NCBI GenBank assembly: GCA_035532535.1
Contig: DATKQT010000003.1
Coordinates: forward strand, 21,681-85,680
DNA length: 64,000 bases
From: Palsa-739 sp035532535
GTDB taxonomy: Bacteria > Actinomycetota > Thermoleophilia > Gaiellales > Gaiellaceae
Reading direction: 5' to 3'
Positions 38,488 to 45,901 of this stretch are shown here, in pieces. Positions within the stretch are counted from its first letter, which is position 1. Each line of letters opens with the position of its first letter. Position numbers and translations under genes: made by a program. The notes beneath the pieces are model-generated. The model made no database searches, was not told the origin of the DNA, and worked only from the letters and a program-made list of their open reading frames with translations.

Positions 38488-39126
38488 ATGCCCCACTTTG
38501 CGGTCGTCTTGTTCGATCTCGACGGCACGGTCATCGACTCCGGCGGGATCATCCTCGCCTCGATGCGCCATGCGACCCGAGAGGTGCTGGGGCGCGAATA
38601 CTCGGACGAGGAGCTGATGCGGGCGGTCGGTGGCCCGGGCCTCGAGGCCCAGATGCAGGCCTTCGACTCGGAGCGGGTGGACGAGCTCGTCACCGTCTAC
38701 CGCGCCCACAACGAGCCCTTGCACGAGGAGCTCCTCTGCTGCGCCGGCATGGAGGATGCCCTCGAACGGCTTCATGCGGAGGGACGCCGGCTGGCCGTGG
38801 TCACCGCGAAGCGGCGCTCGACCGTCGAGCTCGCGTTCGAGCACGTGCCCCTCGGCCACCTGTTCGAGGTGATCGTCGGCGGGGACGAGACCGAGCGCCA
38901 CAAGCCCGATCCAGAGCCGCTGCTCCTGGCGGCCGAGAGGCTCGGCGCCCGCCCGGAGGAGGCGGTCTACATCGGCGACTCCCCCTTCGACGTCCGGGCC
39001 GCCAAGGCGGCCGGGATGGCATCCGTGGCGGTCACGTGGGGCCGCATCCACGACCGCTCGCTGCTCGAGCGCGAGCACCCGGACGCGATCGTCGACACCG
39101 CGGAGGAGCTGCTTGCCGCGGTCTGA
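38488..39126 (+). CDS. HAD-family phosphatase (PGP/PpaX-like)
   Basis: 212 residues. HAD motif I is FDLDGTVIDS, motif II is VVTAK, motif III has the Lys in ERHKPDPEPL, and motif IV is YIGDSPFDVRAAKAAGM. The helical cap between motifs I and II (GREYSDEELMRAVGGPGLE) fits the phosphoglycolate phosphatase and pyrophosphatase PpaX group. The substrate cannot be read from sequence. The end overlaps ligA by 14 bases, so the two are cotranscribed. Confidence 0.9.
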   Translation: MPHFAVVLFDLDGTVIDSGGIILASMRHATREVLGREYSDEELMRAVGGPGLEAQMQAFDSERVDELVTVYRAHNEPLHEELLCCAGMEDALERLHAEGRRLAVVTAKRRSTVELAFEHVPLGHLFEVIVGGDETERHKPDPEPLLLAAERLGARPEEAVYIGDSPFDVRAAKAAGMASVAVTWGRIHDRSLLEREHPDAIVDTAEELLAAV

Positions 39127-41119
39127 GGCGTCCGCGAGGGCTGCCGAGCTGCGCGAGCTCCTCAATCGCGCCCTCATCGCCTACCACGTCGAGGACGACC
39201 CGATCATGGAGGACGCCGCCTACGACGTCCTCTTCGACGAGCTGGCGGCGATCGAGGCGGAGCATCCCGAGCTCGTCACGCCCGACTCGCCGACGCACCG
39301 CGTCGGGGCCCCGCTCTCGGGGCAGTTCCAGAAGGTTCGGCACCTGTCGCCGATGGGGTCGCTCGAGAAGGTGACCACCGATGAGGCGATTGCCAAGTGG
39401 GCCGACGACGTGCGCAAGCGGCTCGGGACCGACGAGCCTGTGGCCTACGTGCTGGAGCCGAAGATCGACGGCTCCGCCATCAACCTCGTGTACGAGAACG
39501 GGGCTTTCGTGCGCGGCGCAACCAGGGGAGACGGCGTGCAGGGCGAGGACGTCACACCCAACCTGCGCACGATCGGCGCCATCCCGCTGCAGATGCAAGG
39601 CGACGCGCCACCGCTCGTCGAGGTCCGCGGCGAGGTTTACATGCCGCTCTCCGGCTTCCGAGACTTCAACGAGCGGCTCATCGCCGAAGGAAAGCCGACC
39701 GCGCCGAACCCGCGCAATGCCTCGGCGGGATCGCTCCGGCAGAAGGACTCGTCCATCACGGCGCAGCGGCCGCTCTCGATCTGGGTGTACGGGACGGGGC
39801 GGCGCGACGGTCTCGACGAGTTGACGACACACTGGGAGACGCTGCAGTGGCTGCGCGCGCACGGGTTCCGTACGAATCCGCTCGCGGAACGCGCGGAGTC
39901 GATCGAGGAGATCGGAGAGCGCGTGCGTGCGTGGGAGCTGCGACGTGCCGAGCTCGACTACGAGATCGACGGCATCGTCATCAAGGTCGACTCGTTCGAC
40001 CAGCAGGCCCGCCTCGGTTCGCTGCACGAGCGCCCGCGCTGGGCGCGCGCATTCAAGTGGGCACCGATGACCGCCGTCACGCGGCTGAACAAGATCCTCA
40101 TCCGTGTCGGTCGGACTGGCGCGCTCAACCCGTGGGCCGTGCTCGAGCCGGTCGAGGTCGGCGGCGTCACCATCTCGCGCGCGACGCTGCACAACGAGGA
40201 GGACATCAACCGCAAGGAGATCCGCGAGGGCGACGACGTCATCGTCCAGCGCGCGGGCGACGTCATCCCGCAGATCGTCGGTCCGGCAGGCGGGCACCGG
40301 AAGGGAACGAAGCGTTTCCGCATGCCGACGCACTGCCCGCTGTGCGGCACCGAGGTGGTGAAGCCCGAGGGAGAGGCGATGCACCGCTGCCCGAATCGGG
40401 CCTGCCCGTCGCGCGGGCTCGAGGCGCTGATCAACTGGGTGATGGCGGCAGCCGACATCGACGGCGTCGGTGAGCAGTCGGTACGCCGGCTGTGGGATCT
40501 CGGCATCGTGCGCTCCGTCCCCGAGCTGTACAGGTTGACGCGGGAGGAGCTGATGGAGGTCGACGGCTACGCGGAGATCAGCGCCGGCCATGCGATCGAC
40601 GCGATCGCAGCGTCGAAGGCGATTCCGTTCTCGCGCGTCCTCTTCGGGTTGAGCATCCCCGACGTCGGGTGGGTGACGGGGCAGACGCTCGCGCGCCACT
40701 TCGGCACCGTGGACGCGTTGATGAACGCGACGCAGGAGGAGCTGGTCGAGGCGGAGGGCATCGGCCCGGAGCGCGCGGAGGCGATCGCGGAGTGGTTCCG
40801 CGACGACGACAACCGCCGGCTGGTCGAGGACCTGCGCGACCTGGGGCTGCGCTTCGAGGCGGGCGAGGAAGAGCGGCCGGTCGAGGGGCCGCTCACCGGC
40901 AAGCGCTACGTCGTCACCGGCACGCTCGAGGGCTTCACGCGCGAGGAGGCCGAGGCGGCGCTCGAAGCGCGCGGCGCGAAGGTGTCCGACTCCGTCTCCA
41001 CGAAGACGACCGGCCTGGTCGTCGGCGAGGACCCGGGCAAGTCGAAGCTCACGAAGGCGGAGAAGGCCGGCGTGGCGATTCTCTCGGAGGGCGACCTAGT
41101 GGAGCTGCTGCGCGGCTAG
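39113..41119 (+). CDS. ligA: NAD-dependent DNA ligase
   Basis: 668 residues from TTG inside the end of the HAD gene. It seals nicks with NAD as adenylate donor. Domain Ia has YHVEDDPIMEDAAYD, the adenylated Lys is 117 in EPKIDGSA, the OB fold follows, then a four-Cys zinc finger (CPLCGTEVV ... CPNRACPS), helix-hairpin-helix repeats (VDGYAEISAGHA, EAEGIGPERAEAI) and a C-terminal BRCT domain (LTGKRYVVTGTLEGFTREEA). Complete. The last 24 bases overlap the convergent peptidase gene. Confidence 0.97.
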   Translation: MPRSEASARAAELRELLNRALIAYHVEDDPIMEDAAYDVLFDELAAIEAEHPELVTPDSPTHRVGAPLSGQFQKVRHLSPMGSLEKVTTDEAIAKWADDVRKRLGTDEPVAYVLEPKIDGSAINLVYENGAFVRGATRGDGVQGEDVTPNLRTIGAIPLQMQGDAPPLVEVRGEVYMPLSGFRDFNERLIAEGKPTAPNPRNASAGSLRQKDSSITAQRPLSIWVYGTGRRDGLDELTTHWETLQWLRAHGFRTNPLAERAESIEEIGERVRAWELRRAELDYEIDGIVIKVDSFDQQARLGSLHERPRWARAFKWAPMTAVTRLNKILIRVGRTGALNPWAVLEPVEVGGVTISRATLHNEEDINRKEIREGDDVIVQRAGDVIPQIVGPAGGHRKGTKRFRMPTHCPLCGTEVVKPEGEAMHRCPNRACPSRGLEALINWVMAAADIDGVGEQSVRRLWDLGIVRSVPELYRLTREELMEVDGYAEISAGHAIDAIAASKAIPFSRVLFGLSIPDVGWVTGQTLARHFGTVDALMNATQEELVEAEGIGPERAEAIAEWFRDDDNRRLVEDLRDLGLRFEAGEEERPVEGPLTGKRYVVTGTLEGFTREEAEAALEARGAKVSDSVSTKTTGLVVGEDPGKSKLTKAEKAGVAILSEGDLVELLRG

Positions 41120-42319
41120 CGCGACTGCGAACCGGTCTTCGGCGTCGCGAGACGCCGTCCAGGAGACCGGTTCGCCGTTGACGAGGACCGAGAACACATA
41201 GCTGTCGCCGACGAAGCCGGATAGGGCGGTCGAGTTGTCCGTCGTCCCCGTCTTCGCGCGCACGACGCCGACGGCGACGGTGTGGCGCATGCGGTCGTGC
41301 AATGTTCCGCTCCGGCCGGCGACGGGGAGCGACGCGAGCAGCTCCTGATGCATCGAGGGATCGCTCCACATCAGACGGAGGAGCGCGACGAGCGTCGACG
41401 CCGTCATCCGGTCGAGCAGTGAAAGGCCCGACCCGTCGACCATGCGCACGCCGTCGAGCGATATGCCGGCAGCCGCGAGCTGCGCGCGGACGACGCCGAT
41501 GCCGGCCGCGGTTGTCCCTGCGCCGGCCTGCACCGCGCCGAGCTCCTTCGTGAGCATCTCCGCGGTGAAGTTGTCGCTCACCTTGTCCATCCAGTTGACC
41601 ATCGCGGCCAGCGTCGGCGAGTCGACGGATGCGAGCTCGACGCCGGCATCGTCCGCGGCGCCGAGCGTGGCGCCGCCGGCGACTGTCACGCCCGCGCGGC
41701 GAAGGAGCTTCGTGAACGTCTGCGCGGCCGAGAGTGCCGGGTTGTGCGACGTGAATCGTCCGACGGCGCCGCGGTCGACGATGAGCGCCGACAGTGGCGG
41801 CGACTCGTTGATGTAGAAGGCCGCCTTCCAGCCTGGCGCCGTGCGGTGCGCATCGAACCACGTCTCGTCGCCGAGCACCTCGCCGCTGACGGTGGTGATG
41901 CCGTCCGCGCGCACCTGACGCGCGAGCGCCCCGAGGTCCCGCGACGAGAGCGTCGGATCGCCGTAGCCCTTGAGGACGAGGTTGCCGTGCCACGCCGATC
42001 GGTCCTGCTCGCCTTCTCCGAGCACGTCCGTCTCGATCCGGAAGGCGGGGCCGAGCGCGGTCAGCGCCGCATAGGTGACCGCGAGCTTTTCGTTCGAGGC
42101 AGGCCGGAGGGGCAGCGTCGCGTTGTGTGCGAAGACGACTCGGCCGGTGGAGAGGTCGACCACGACGGCGCCTGAGGTGGCGAAGTCGACGAACGGCGCG
42201 TTCAGCGCTCGGGAGAGGAGGGACGGCAGCAAGCCGTTCGCAGCGCCGCCCGGAGCGGCGAGGACGGCGGAAACGACCCCAAGGGCGGCGACGGCGCGGG
42301 CGAGCACGTGCCGTTTCAT
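41096..42319 (-). CDS. dacB: D-alanyl-D-alanine carboxypeptidase / endopeptidase (PBP4 type, S13)
   Basis: 407 residues from ATG (MKRHVLARAVAALG), which gives a proper signal peptide; a TTG nine codons upstream is also open. Active-site motifs of the penicillin-binding fold are SxxK at Ser75-Lys78 (PASNEKL), SDN at about 248 and KTG at about 356 (RAKTGTTDNS). The large insertion between SxxK and SDN is typical of PBP4. It trims or cleaves peptidoglycan stem peptides outside the membrane. Confidence 0.93.
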   Translation of the reverse strand: MKRHVLARAVAALGVVSAVLAAPGGAANGLLPSLLSRALNAPFVDFATSGAVVVDLSTGRVVFAHNATLPLRPASNEKLAVTYAALTALGPAFRIETDVLGEGEQDRSAWHGNLVLKGYGDPTLSSRDLGALARQVRADGITTVSGEVLGDETWFDAHRTAPGWKAAFYINESPPLSALIVDRGAVGRFTSHNPALSAAQTFTKLLRRAGVTVAGGATLGAADDAGVELASVDSPTLAAMVNWMDKVSDNFTAEMLTKELGAVQAGAGTTAAGIGVVRAQLAAAGISLDGVRMVDGSGLSLLDRMTASTLVALLRLMWSDPSMHQELLASLPVAGRSGTLHDRMRHTVAVGVVRAKTGTTDNSTALSGFVGDSYVFSVLVNGEPVSWTASRDAEDRFAVALAAQQLH

Positions 42320-42412
42320 TGTTTGGGTCGGTACGCGGGTCGTCAAGGGCGATGGGTCGTACGGACGGCGAAGATAGGTCGGCAGGCCCTGTCGGCCCGG
42401 AGAAAGGGCCTC

Positions 42413-42418
42413 GATAAT
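42413..42418 (+). promoter_or_regulatory. -10 box before the 110-residue coiled-coil gene
   Basis: GATAAT lies eight bases before the GTG at 42427, with CTGTCG 18 bases further upstream. A leaderless transcript is likely. Confidence 0.4.
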
Positions 42419-42426
42419 CGAGGGGC

Positions 42427-42759
42427 GTGGGCGGAAACGACGATGCCGTGCTGCAGCGGATCGAAGAGCTGCTCGAAGCCCCTGCGAGCGGGTCGGCTGC
42501 GCCGACGCTCGAGAGCATGGAGGAGACCCTGACCGACGGCTACGCGGAGGCGCTCGCCCTCGAAGCCGAGCGCTCGCGCATCGAGCGCAGGATCGGTGAG
42601 GTGGCGCGGATGGTGGAGGAGCCCGTCGGGAAGCACATCACGGAGGAGATCGTCGCGCTCGGCCGGCGGCTGACGCGCGCTGATGTCGAGCTCGGACGTT
42701 TGCGGACGCTGCTGCGGCGGTTGCAGGCGCGCACGCGCGCGCTGCGGCACGCGTCTTAG
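42427..42759 (+). CDS. Small helical protein of unknown function
   Basis: 110 residues, GTG start, no signal peptide. Almost entirely helical with heptad-like spacing (about residues 35-105: EALALEAERSRIERRIGEVARMVEE ... ALGRRLTRADVELGRLRTLLRRLQARTRAL), so a cytoplasmic coiled coil is likely. I do not recognise the family. It is divergent from the PBP4 gene and convergent with the response regulator. Confidence 0.7.
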   Translation: MGGNDDAVLQRIEELLEAPASGSAAPTLESMEETLTDGYAEALALEAERSRIERRIGEVARMVEEPVGKHITEEIVALGRRLTRADVELGRLRTLLRRLQARTRALRHAS

Positions 42760-42833
42760 AGCGGTCGCCCAGTCTCAAGCGTTGGAGTAGGCAGAGCAGA
42801 CGGACATGCGGCGAAGCCGCGCCTCCTGAGGTC

Positions 42834-42852
42834 GGCGCCGGCAAGCGGCGCC
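42834..42852. terminator. Bidirectional terminator-like hairpin
   Basis: GGCGCCG (42834-42840) and CGGCGCC (42846-42852) pair across GCAAG, four bases from the stop of the minus-strand response regulator and 75 bases after the plus-strand coiled-coil gene. Placed as expected for a shared terminator. Confidence 0.6.
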
Positions 42853-42856
42853 TCGT

Positions 42857-43540
42857 CTAGACAATCCCGCTCCGCACGGCGTAGACCGCCGCCTGAATGC
42901 GGTTGTCGATCTGCAGCTTCATGAGGATGTTGGAGATGTGGTTCTTCACCGTCTTCGGGCTGATGTGCAGATCGGCGGCGATGACGGCGTTGTCCTTGCC
43001 GTTCGCGATCAGCTTCAGCACCTCGATCTCGCGGTCGGACAGCTCGGACCGGATCGCGTCTGCGATCTCCGGCTGCGCGCTCGTCGCGCGCACACGCTGC
43101 AGAACCTTCGCGGCGATGCCGGGGGAGATCAGCGACTCGCCGCGCGACGCGGCGCGGATGCCGGCCAGCAACTCGTCGATCGACGCGTCCTTCAACAGGT
43201 ACCCGCACGCGCCGGCGAGGATCGCGTCCAGCACGTCGGCGTCCTCGTCGGAGATGGTCAGCACGACGACGCGCGTGAGCGGAGCGATCGCCGCGATGTG
43301 CCGCGTCGCCTCGACGCCGCCCATGCCGGGCATGTTGAGATCCATGACGACGACGTCGGGAGCGAACTCCCGGACGGATCGGACCGCCTCCGTTCCCGAC
43401 GCGGCTTCGCCGGAGACCTGGACGCCCTGGTCCTCGAGCAGGTTGCGGAGGCCCGTGCGGAAGAGGTCATGGTCGTCGACGATCAAGACGCGAAGCGTCT
43501 CGAGGCCCCGCTCATCGCTGGCCGAAAGCGGCTCTGTCAG
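42857..43540 (-). CDS. NarL/LuxR-family response regulator
   Basis: 227 residues if read from CTG at 43540, which follows AAGGGGGG by about nine bases and gives TEPLSASDERGLETLRVLIVDDHDLFR, a complete receiver first strand. The first conventional start (TTG, 43486) would cut into that strand. Acidic pocket VDDHD, phosphorylated Asp at about 67 in VVMDLNMPG, Thr/Ser in VLTISDED and Lys in YLLKDAS are intact. The C-terminal LuxR-type helix-turn-helix is LSDREIEVLKLIANGKDNAVIAADLHISPKTVKNHISNIL. No sensor kinase is nearby. It lies 29 bases after the 3D-domain gene. Confidence 0.9.
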   Translation of the reverse strand: MTEPLSASDERGLETLRVLIVDDHDLFRTGLRNLLEDQGVQVSGEAASGTEAVRSVREFAPDVVVMDLNMPGMGGVEATRHIAAIAPLTRVVVLTISDEDADVLDAILAGACGYLLKDASIDELLAGIRAASRGESLISPGIAAKVLQRVRATSAQPEIADAIRSELSDREIEVLKLIANGKDNAVIAADLHISPKTVKNHISNILMKLQIDNRIQAAVYAVRSGIV

Positions 43541-43569
43541 GTCTTCACACCCCCCTTACGCGGCCAAGT

Positions 43570-44607
43570 CTAGTGCAGGGTGATGGTGACCGTCCGCCGC
43601 CCCCAGGCGAACGCCTGGGCGACGGTGGGGAACCAGAGATCAATGCTTGCGCCGCGGACGCCGCTGCCGACGTCGGCCGCTACGGCCTCGCCGTAGCCCG
43701 GGACGGTCATGCGCGTGCCGAGCGGGATGACCGTGGGATCGACGGCGACGATGCCCCAACCGACGGGGAGCCCTGTTGCGGTGTGGCCGGGAAGCGAATA
43801 GCCCGTGGCGGACACGACGAGCGTGCGGCCGCCGCTGCTCTGGGCGGACGCCGGAGCAGGGCTCGGATCACCGACGACCGCGGGCACCGGCCCGCTCGCG
43901 GCCACCGCCGCGGTCAGCGTCGTCGACTTGGCCTCTGCGCGCTGCACAGACGCTTCGAGCTGTTGAATCTGAGAAGCCTTCAACTGCTGCTGCGCGCGCA
44001 GGCCGGAGATGAAGGAGAGTCTGTCGGCGCGTGCCGATGCGAGCGTTCTCGTCGTGCCGGCGGCAGCGCGGACCGCGCTTGCGATGCGTGCGCGATGCGT
44101 TGACAGTGCTGCACGCAGCATCTGCAGTCGGTGTTTCGCCAGGGCAGACGCGACCACGAACCCGCTGCTCTGGTCGGTAACGCGCTTCAGCCCGTCGAGC
44201 GTCGACACCGCGGCGTCGAGCGACTCTGCGCCGAGAATGACGGCGACGGGGTCGGTGTCGCCTTGCTCGTACATCAGACGAAGGTTCTCGCCGAGATGCT
44301 GCTGCGAGATTGTGAGCGTGCGTTGTGTCGCGGTGATCTGTTGTGCGAGTTGCACCTGCTGGAGGCGAAGACGCGAGGCCTCGGCACGGAGGCTCGTCAA
44401 CTTCGATTGCGCGACAGCGAGATTCGAGTCGAGCGCGTAGAGATCGAGCGACGCGCTGTGGACTCGTCCTGCGAGTGTGTTCTCCTGCGCCTGCAGGCTG
44501 CTCACGTGCGACCCGGGGCCGGCGGCCGCAGGCGAGCCGGCGGCGAAGACGAGCACGGCGGAGACGCCGGCGAGCAGCGCCGCGGATCGTGTCCTTCGGG
44601 CGCTCAC
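43570..44607 (-). CDS. Secreted coiled-coil protein with C-terminal 3D domain
   Basis: 345 residues, GTG start. A signal peptide (about 1-28, ending PAAAG) precedes a long coiled coil (about 35-230). The C-terminal 3D domain (about 260-345) has the three conserved Asp in VAVDPTVIPLGT, VAADVGSG and GASIDLWF, as in MltA-like lytic transglycosylase and Rpf-related proteins. It probably acts on peptidoglycan. The divergent neighbour has the same plan, a signal peptide plus coiled coil with an NlpC/P60 domain, and the coiled coils look related (ISQQHLGENLRLMYEQGDTDPVAVILGAESLD and IAQKDLSQRLVSIYTTRDNQSALAVVLGATSID). Confidence 0.88.
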   Translation of the reverse strand: MSARRTRSAALLAGVSAVLVFAAGSPAAAGPGSHVSSLQAQENTLAGRVHSASLDLYALDSNLAVAQSKLTSLRAEASRLRLQQVQLAQQITATQRTLTISQQHLGENLRLMYEQGDTDPVAVILGAESLDAAVSTLDGLKRVTDQSSGFVVASALAKHRLQMLRAALSTHRARIASAVRAAAGTTRTLASARADRLSFISGLRAQQQLKASQIQQLEASVQRAEAKSTTLTAAVAASGPVPAVVGDPSPAPASAQSSGGRTLVVSATGYSLPGHTATGLPVGWGIVAVDPTVIPLGTRMTVPGYGEAVAADVGSGVRGASIDLWFPTVAQAFAWGRRTVTITLH

Positions 44608-44824
44608 GAGGGCGGGACCGTACCATACGAATCCGGTGATTTCGTCCAGTTTGTGCAGGGTCTTTTGCCGGATCCTGGTGTGGGGCTAGTGGCAATTTGC
44701 GGCAACTTTCGCGCCTTTTACCGGTTGCCAGCATCCGAAAGCCCTGGTAGCGTCCCGACCTTGTGACGTGTGGGAGGCCCGGTGCGGACGTGCCGGGTGA
44801 ACGTCGGGAAACGTCATCCAGACA
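44608..44824. promoter_or_regulatory. Divergent promoter region of two cell-wall genes
   Basis: 217 bases shared by the 3D-domain gene (minus) and the NlpC/P60 gene (plus). On the minus side TATGGT stands 14 bases before the GTG. On the plus side there are four ACGT cores (44766, 44788, 44801, 44811), with TGACGT first and ACGTCA last, and a hairpin CCCGG-N10-CCGGG at about 44778-44797. No confident -35/-10 pair was found for the plus direction. Confidence 0.4.
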
Positions 44825-45901
44825 CTGAAGCGACAGGCTCCGGTCCTCGCCCTCGCCCTCGCCGCGGCGTGCATCGCGGCCGGTGTGGCCACCGCCGACC
44901 CGTCGATCAGCGCAAAGCAGGCGCAGGCGCAGCAGGTGATGCTGCAGATCCAGCAGCTCGACTCGAACCTCGAGCGCGCACGCAACAGCTACGACTCCGC
45001 GAACGTCAAGCTCCACGCGATCGAGCACAGCCTTGCGATCAATCGCATCGGGCTGCACGTTGCGCGCTCGAACCTCGTCATCGCACAGAAGGATCTGTCG
45101 CAGCGGCTCGTCTCGATCTACACGACGCGCGACAACCAGTCGGCGCTCGCAGTGGTCCTCGGCGCGACGAGCATCGACGATCTCGTCAACCGCATCGAGT
45201 CCGTCCAGTCGCTGTCGACGCAGGATGTCGCAGTCGTGCACCAGGTGGTCTCGTTCAAGCGTGAGGTGACCGTCCGCCAGCACACGCTCGTGCACGATCG
45301 TCGCGCTCAGACTGCGCTCGTGCGCCAGCGCGCGGCCGCGAAGACCCGAATCGCGTCGCAGCTCGGCCGTCAGCAACGGCTGTACAACTCGATCAAGGGC
45401 GAGATCGCGCATCTCGTCGCGATGCAGCACGCGCGGCAGCTCGCACTCGAGCGGCAAGCGCAGCAGCGGCTGGCCACCTACCAGCCGCCGGGGCAGACCC
45501 CCGTGCTCGATCTCAGTACCGGGCTCGCGCCTCCGCCGACGCAGTACTCGGGCGTCGTTGGGATCGCGATGCAATATCTCGGTGTGCCGTACGTTTGGGG
45601 CGGCGCGAGCCCGAGCGGCTTCGACTGCTCCGGCTTCGTCATGTACGTGTACGCGCAGGTCGGCGTGTCGCTCCCGCACTACACCGGCGCGCAGTGGGGC
45701 ATGGGCGTGCCGGTCGCGTACAGCGACCTCCAGCCCGGCGACCTCGTCTTCTTCGACGGGCTCGGCCACGTCGGGATCTACATCGGCGGAGGCGAGTTCA
45801 TCCACTCTCCGCACACCGGTGACGTCGTCCGGATCGACAGCCTCTCGGAGGGCTGGTACGCCGCGACGTACGACGGCGCTCGCCGGATTACCTCCGGCTA
45901 G
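44825..45901 (+). CDS. Secreted NlpC/P60 peptidoglycan endopeptidase, non-ATG start
   Basis: About 358 residues if started at CTG 44825. The frame is closed by TGA at 44798, and before the GTG at 44885 it encodes LKRQAPVLALALAAACIAAGVATADP, a complete signal peptide. No ATG, GTG or TTG exists in that stretch; CTG at 44825 or ATC at 44816 must be used. A GTG start at 44885 would delete the signal. A coiled coil (about 40-225) leads to the NlpC/P60 domain with catalytic Cys268 in FDCSGF, His in LGHVGIYIG and a third polar residue in EFIHSPHTGD. It would cut stem peptides in the cell wall. Confidence 0.9.
   Translation: MKRQAPVLALALAAACIAAGVATADPSISAKQAQAQQVMLQIQQLDSNLERARNSYDSANVKLHAIEHSLAINRIGLHVARSNLVIAQKDLSQRLVSIYTTRDNQSALAVVLGATSIDDLVNRIESVQSLSTQDVAVVHQVVSFKREVTVRQHTLVHDRRAQTALVRQRAAAKTRIASQLGRQQRLYNSIKGEIAHLVAMQHARQLALERQAQQRLATYQPPGQTPVLDLSTGLAPPPTQYSGVVGIAMQYLGVPYVWGGASPSGFDCSGFVMYVYAQVGVSLPHYTGAQWGMGVPVAYSDLQPGDLVFFDGLGHVGIYIGGGEFIHSPHTGDVVRIDSLSEGWYAATYDGARRITSG

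Noticed and set aside
44700..44824. A c-di-AMP (ydaO-type) riboswitch before the NlpC/P60 gene
   Set aside because: Such riboswitches often precede actinobacterial wall hydrolases, and GGTTGCC, ATCCGAAAG and GGGTGAA occur here, but the obligatory 3' part with the GACAGCTAACC-like core is missing.
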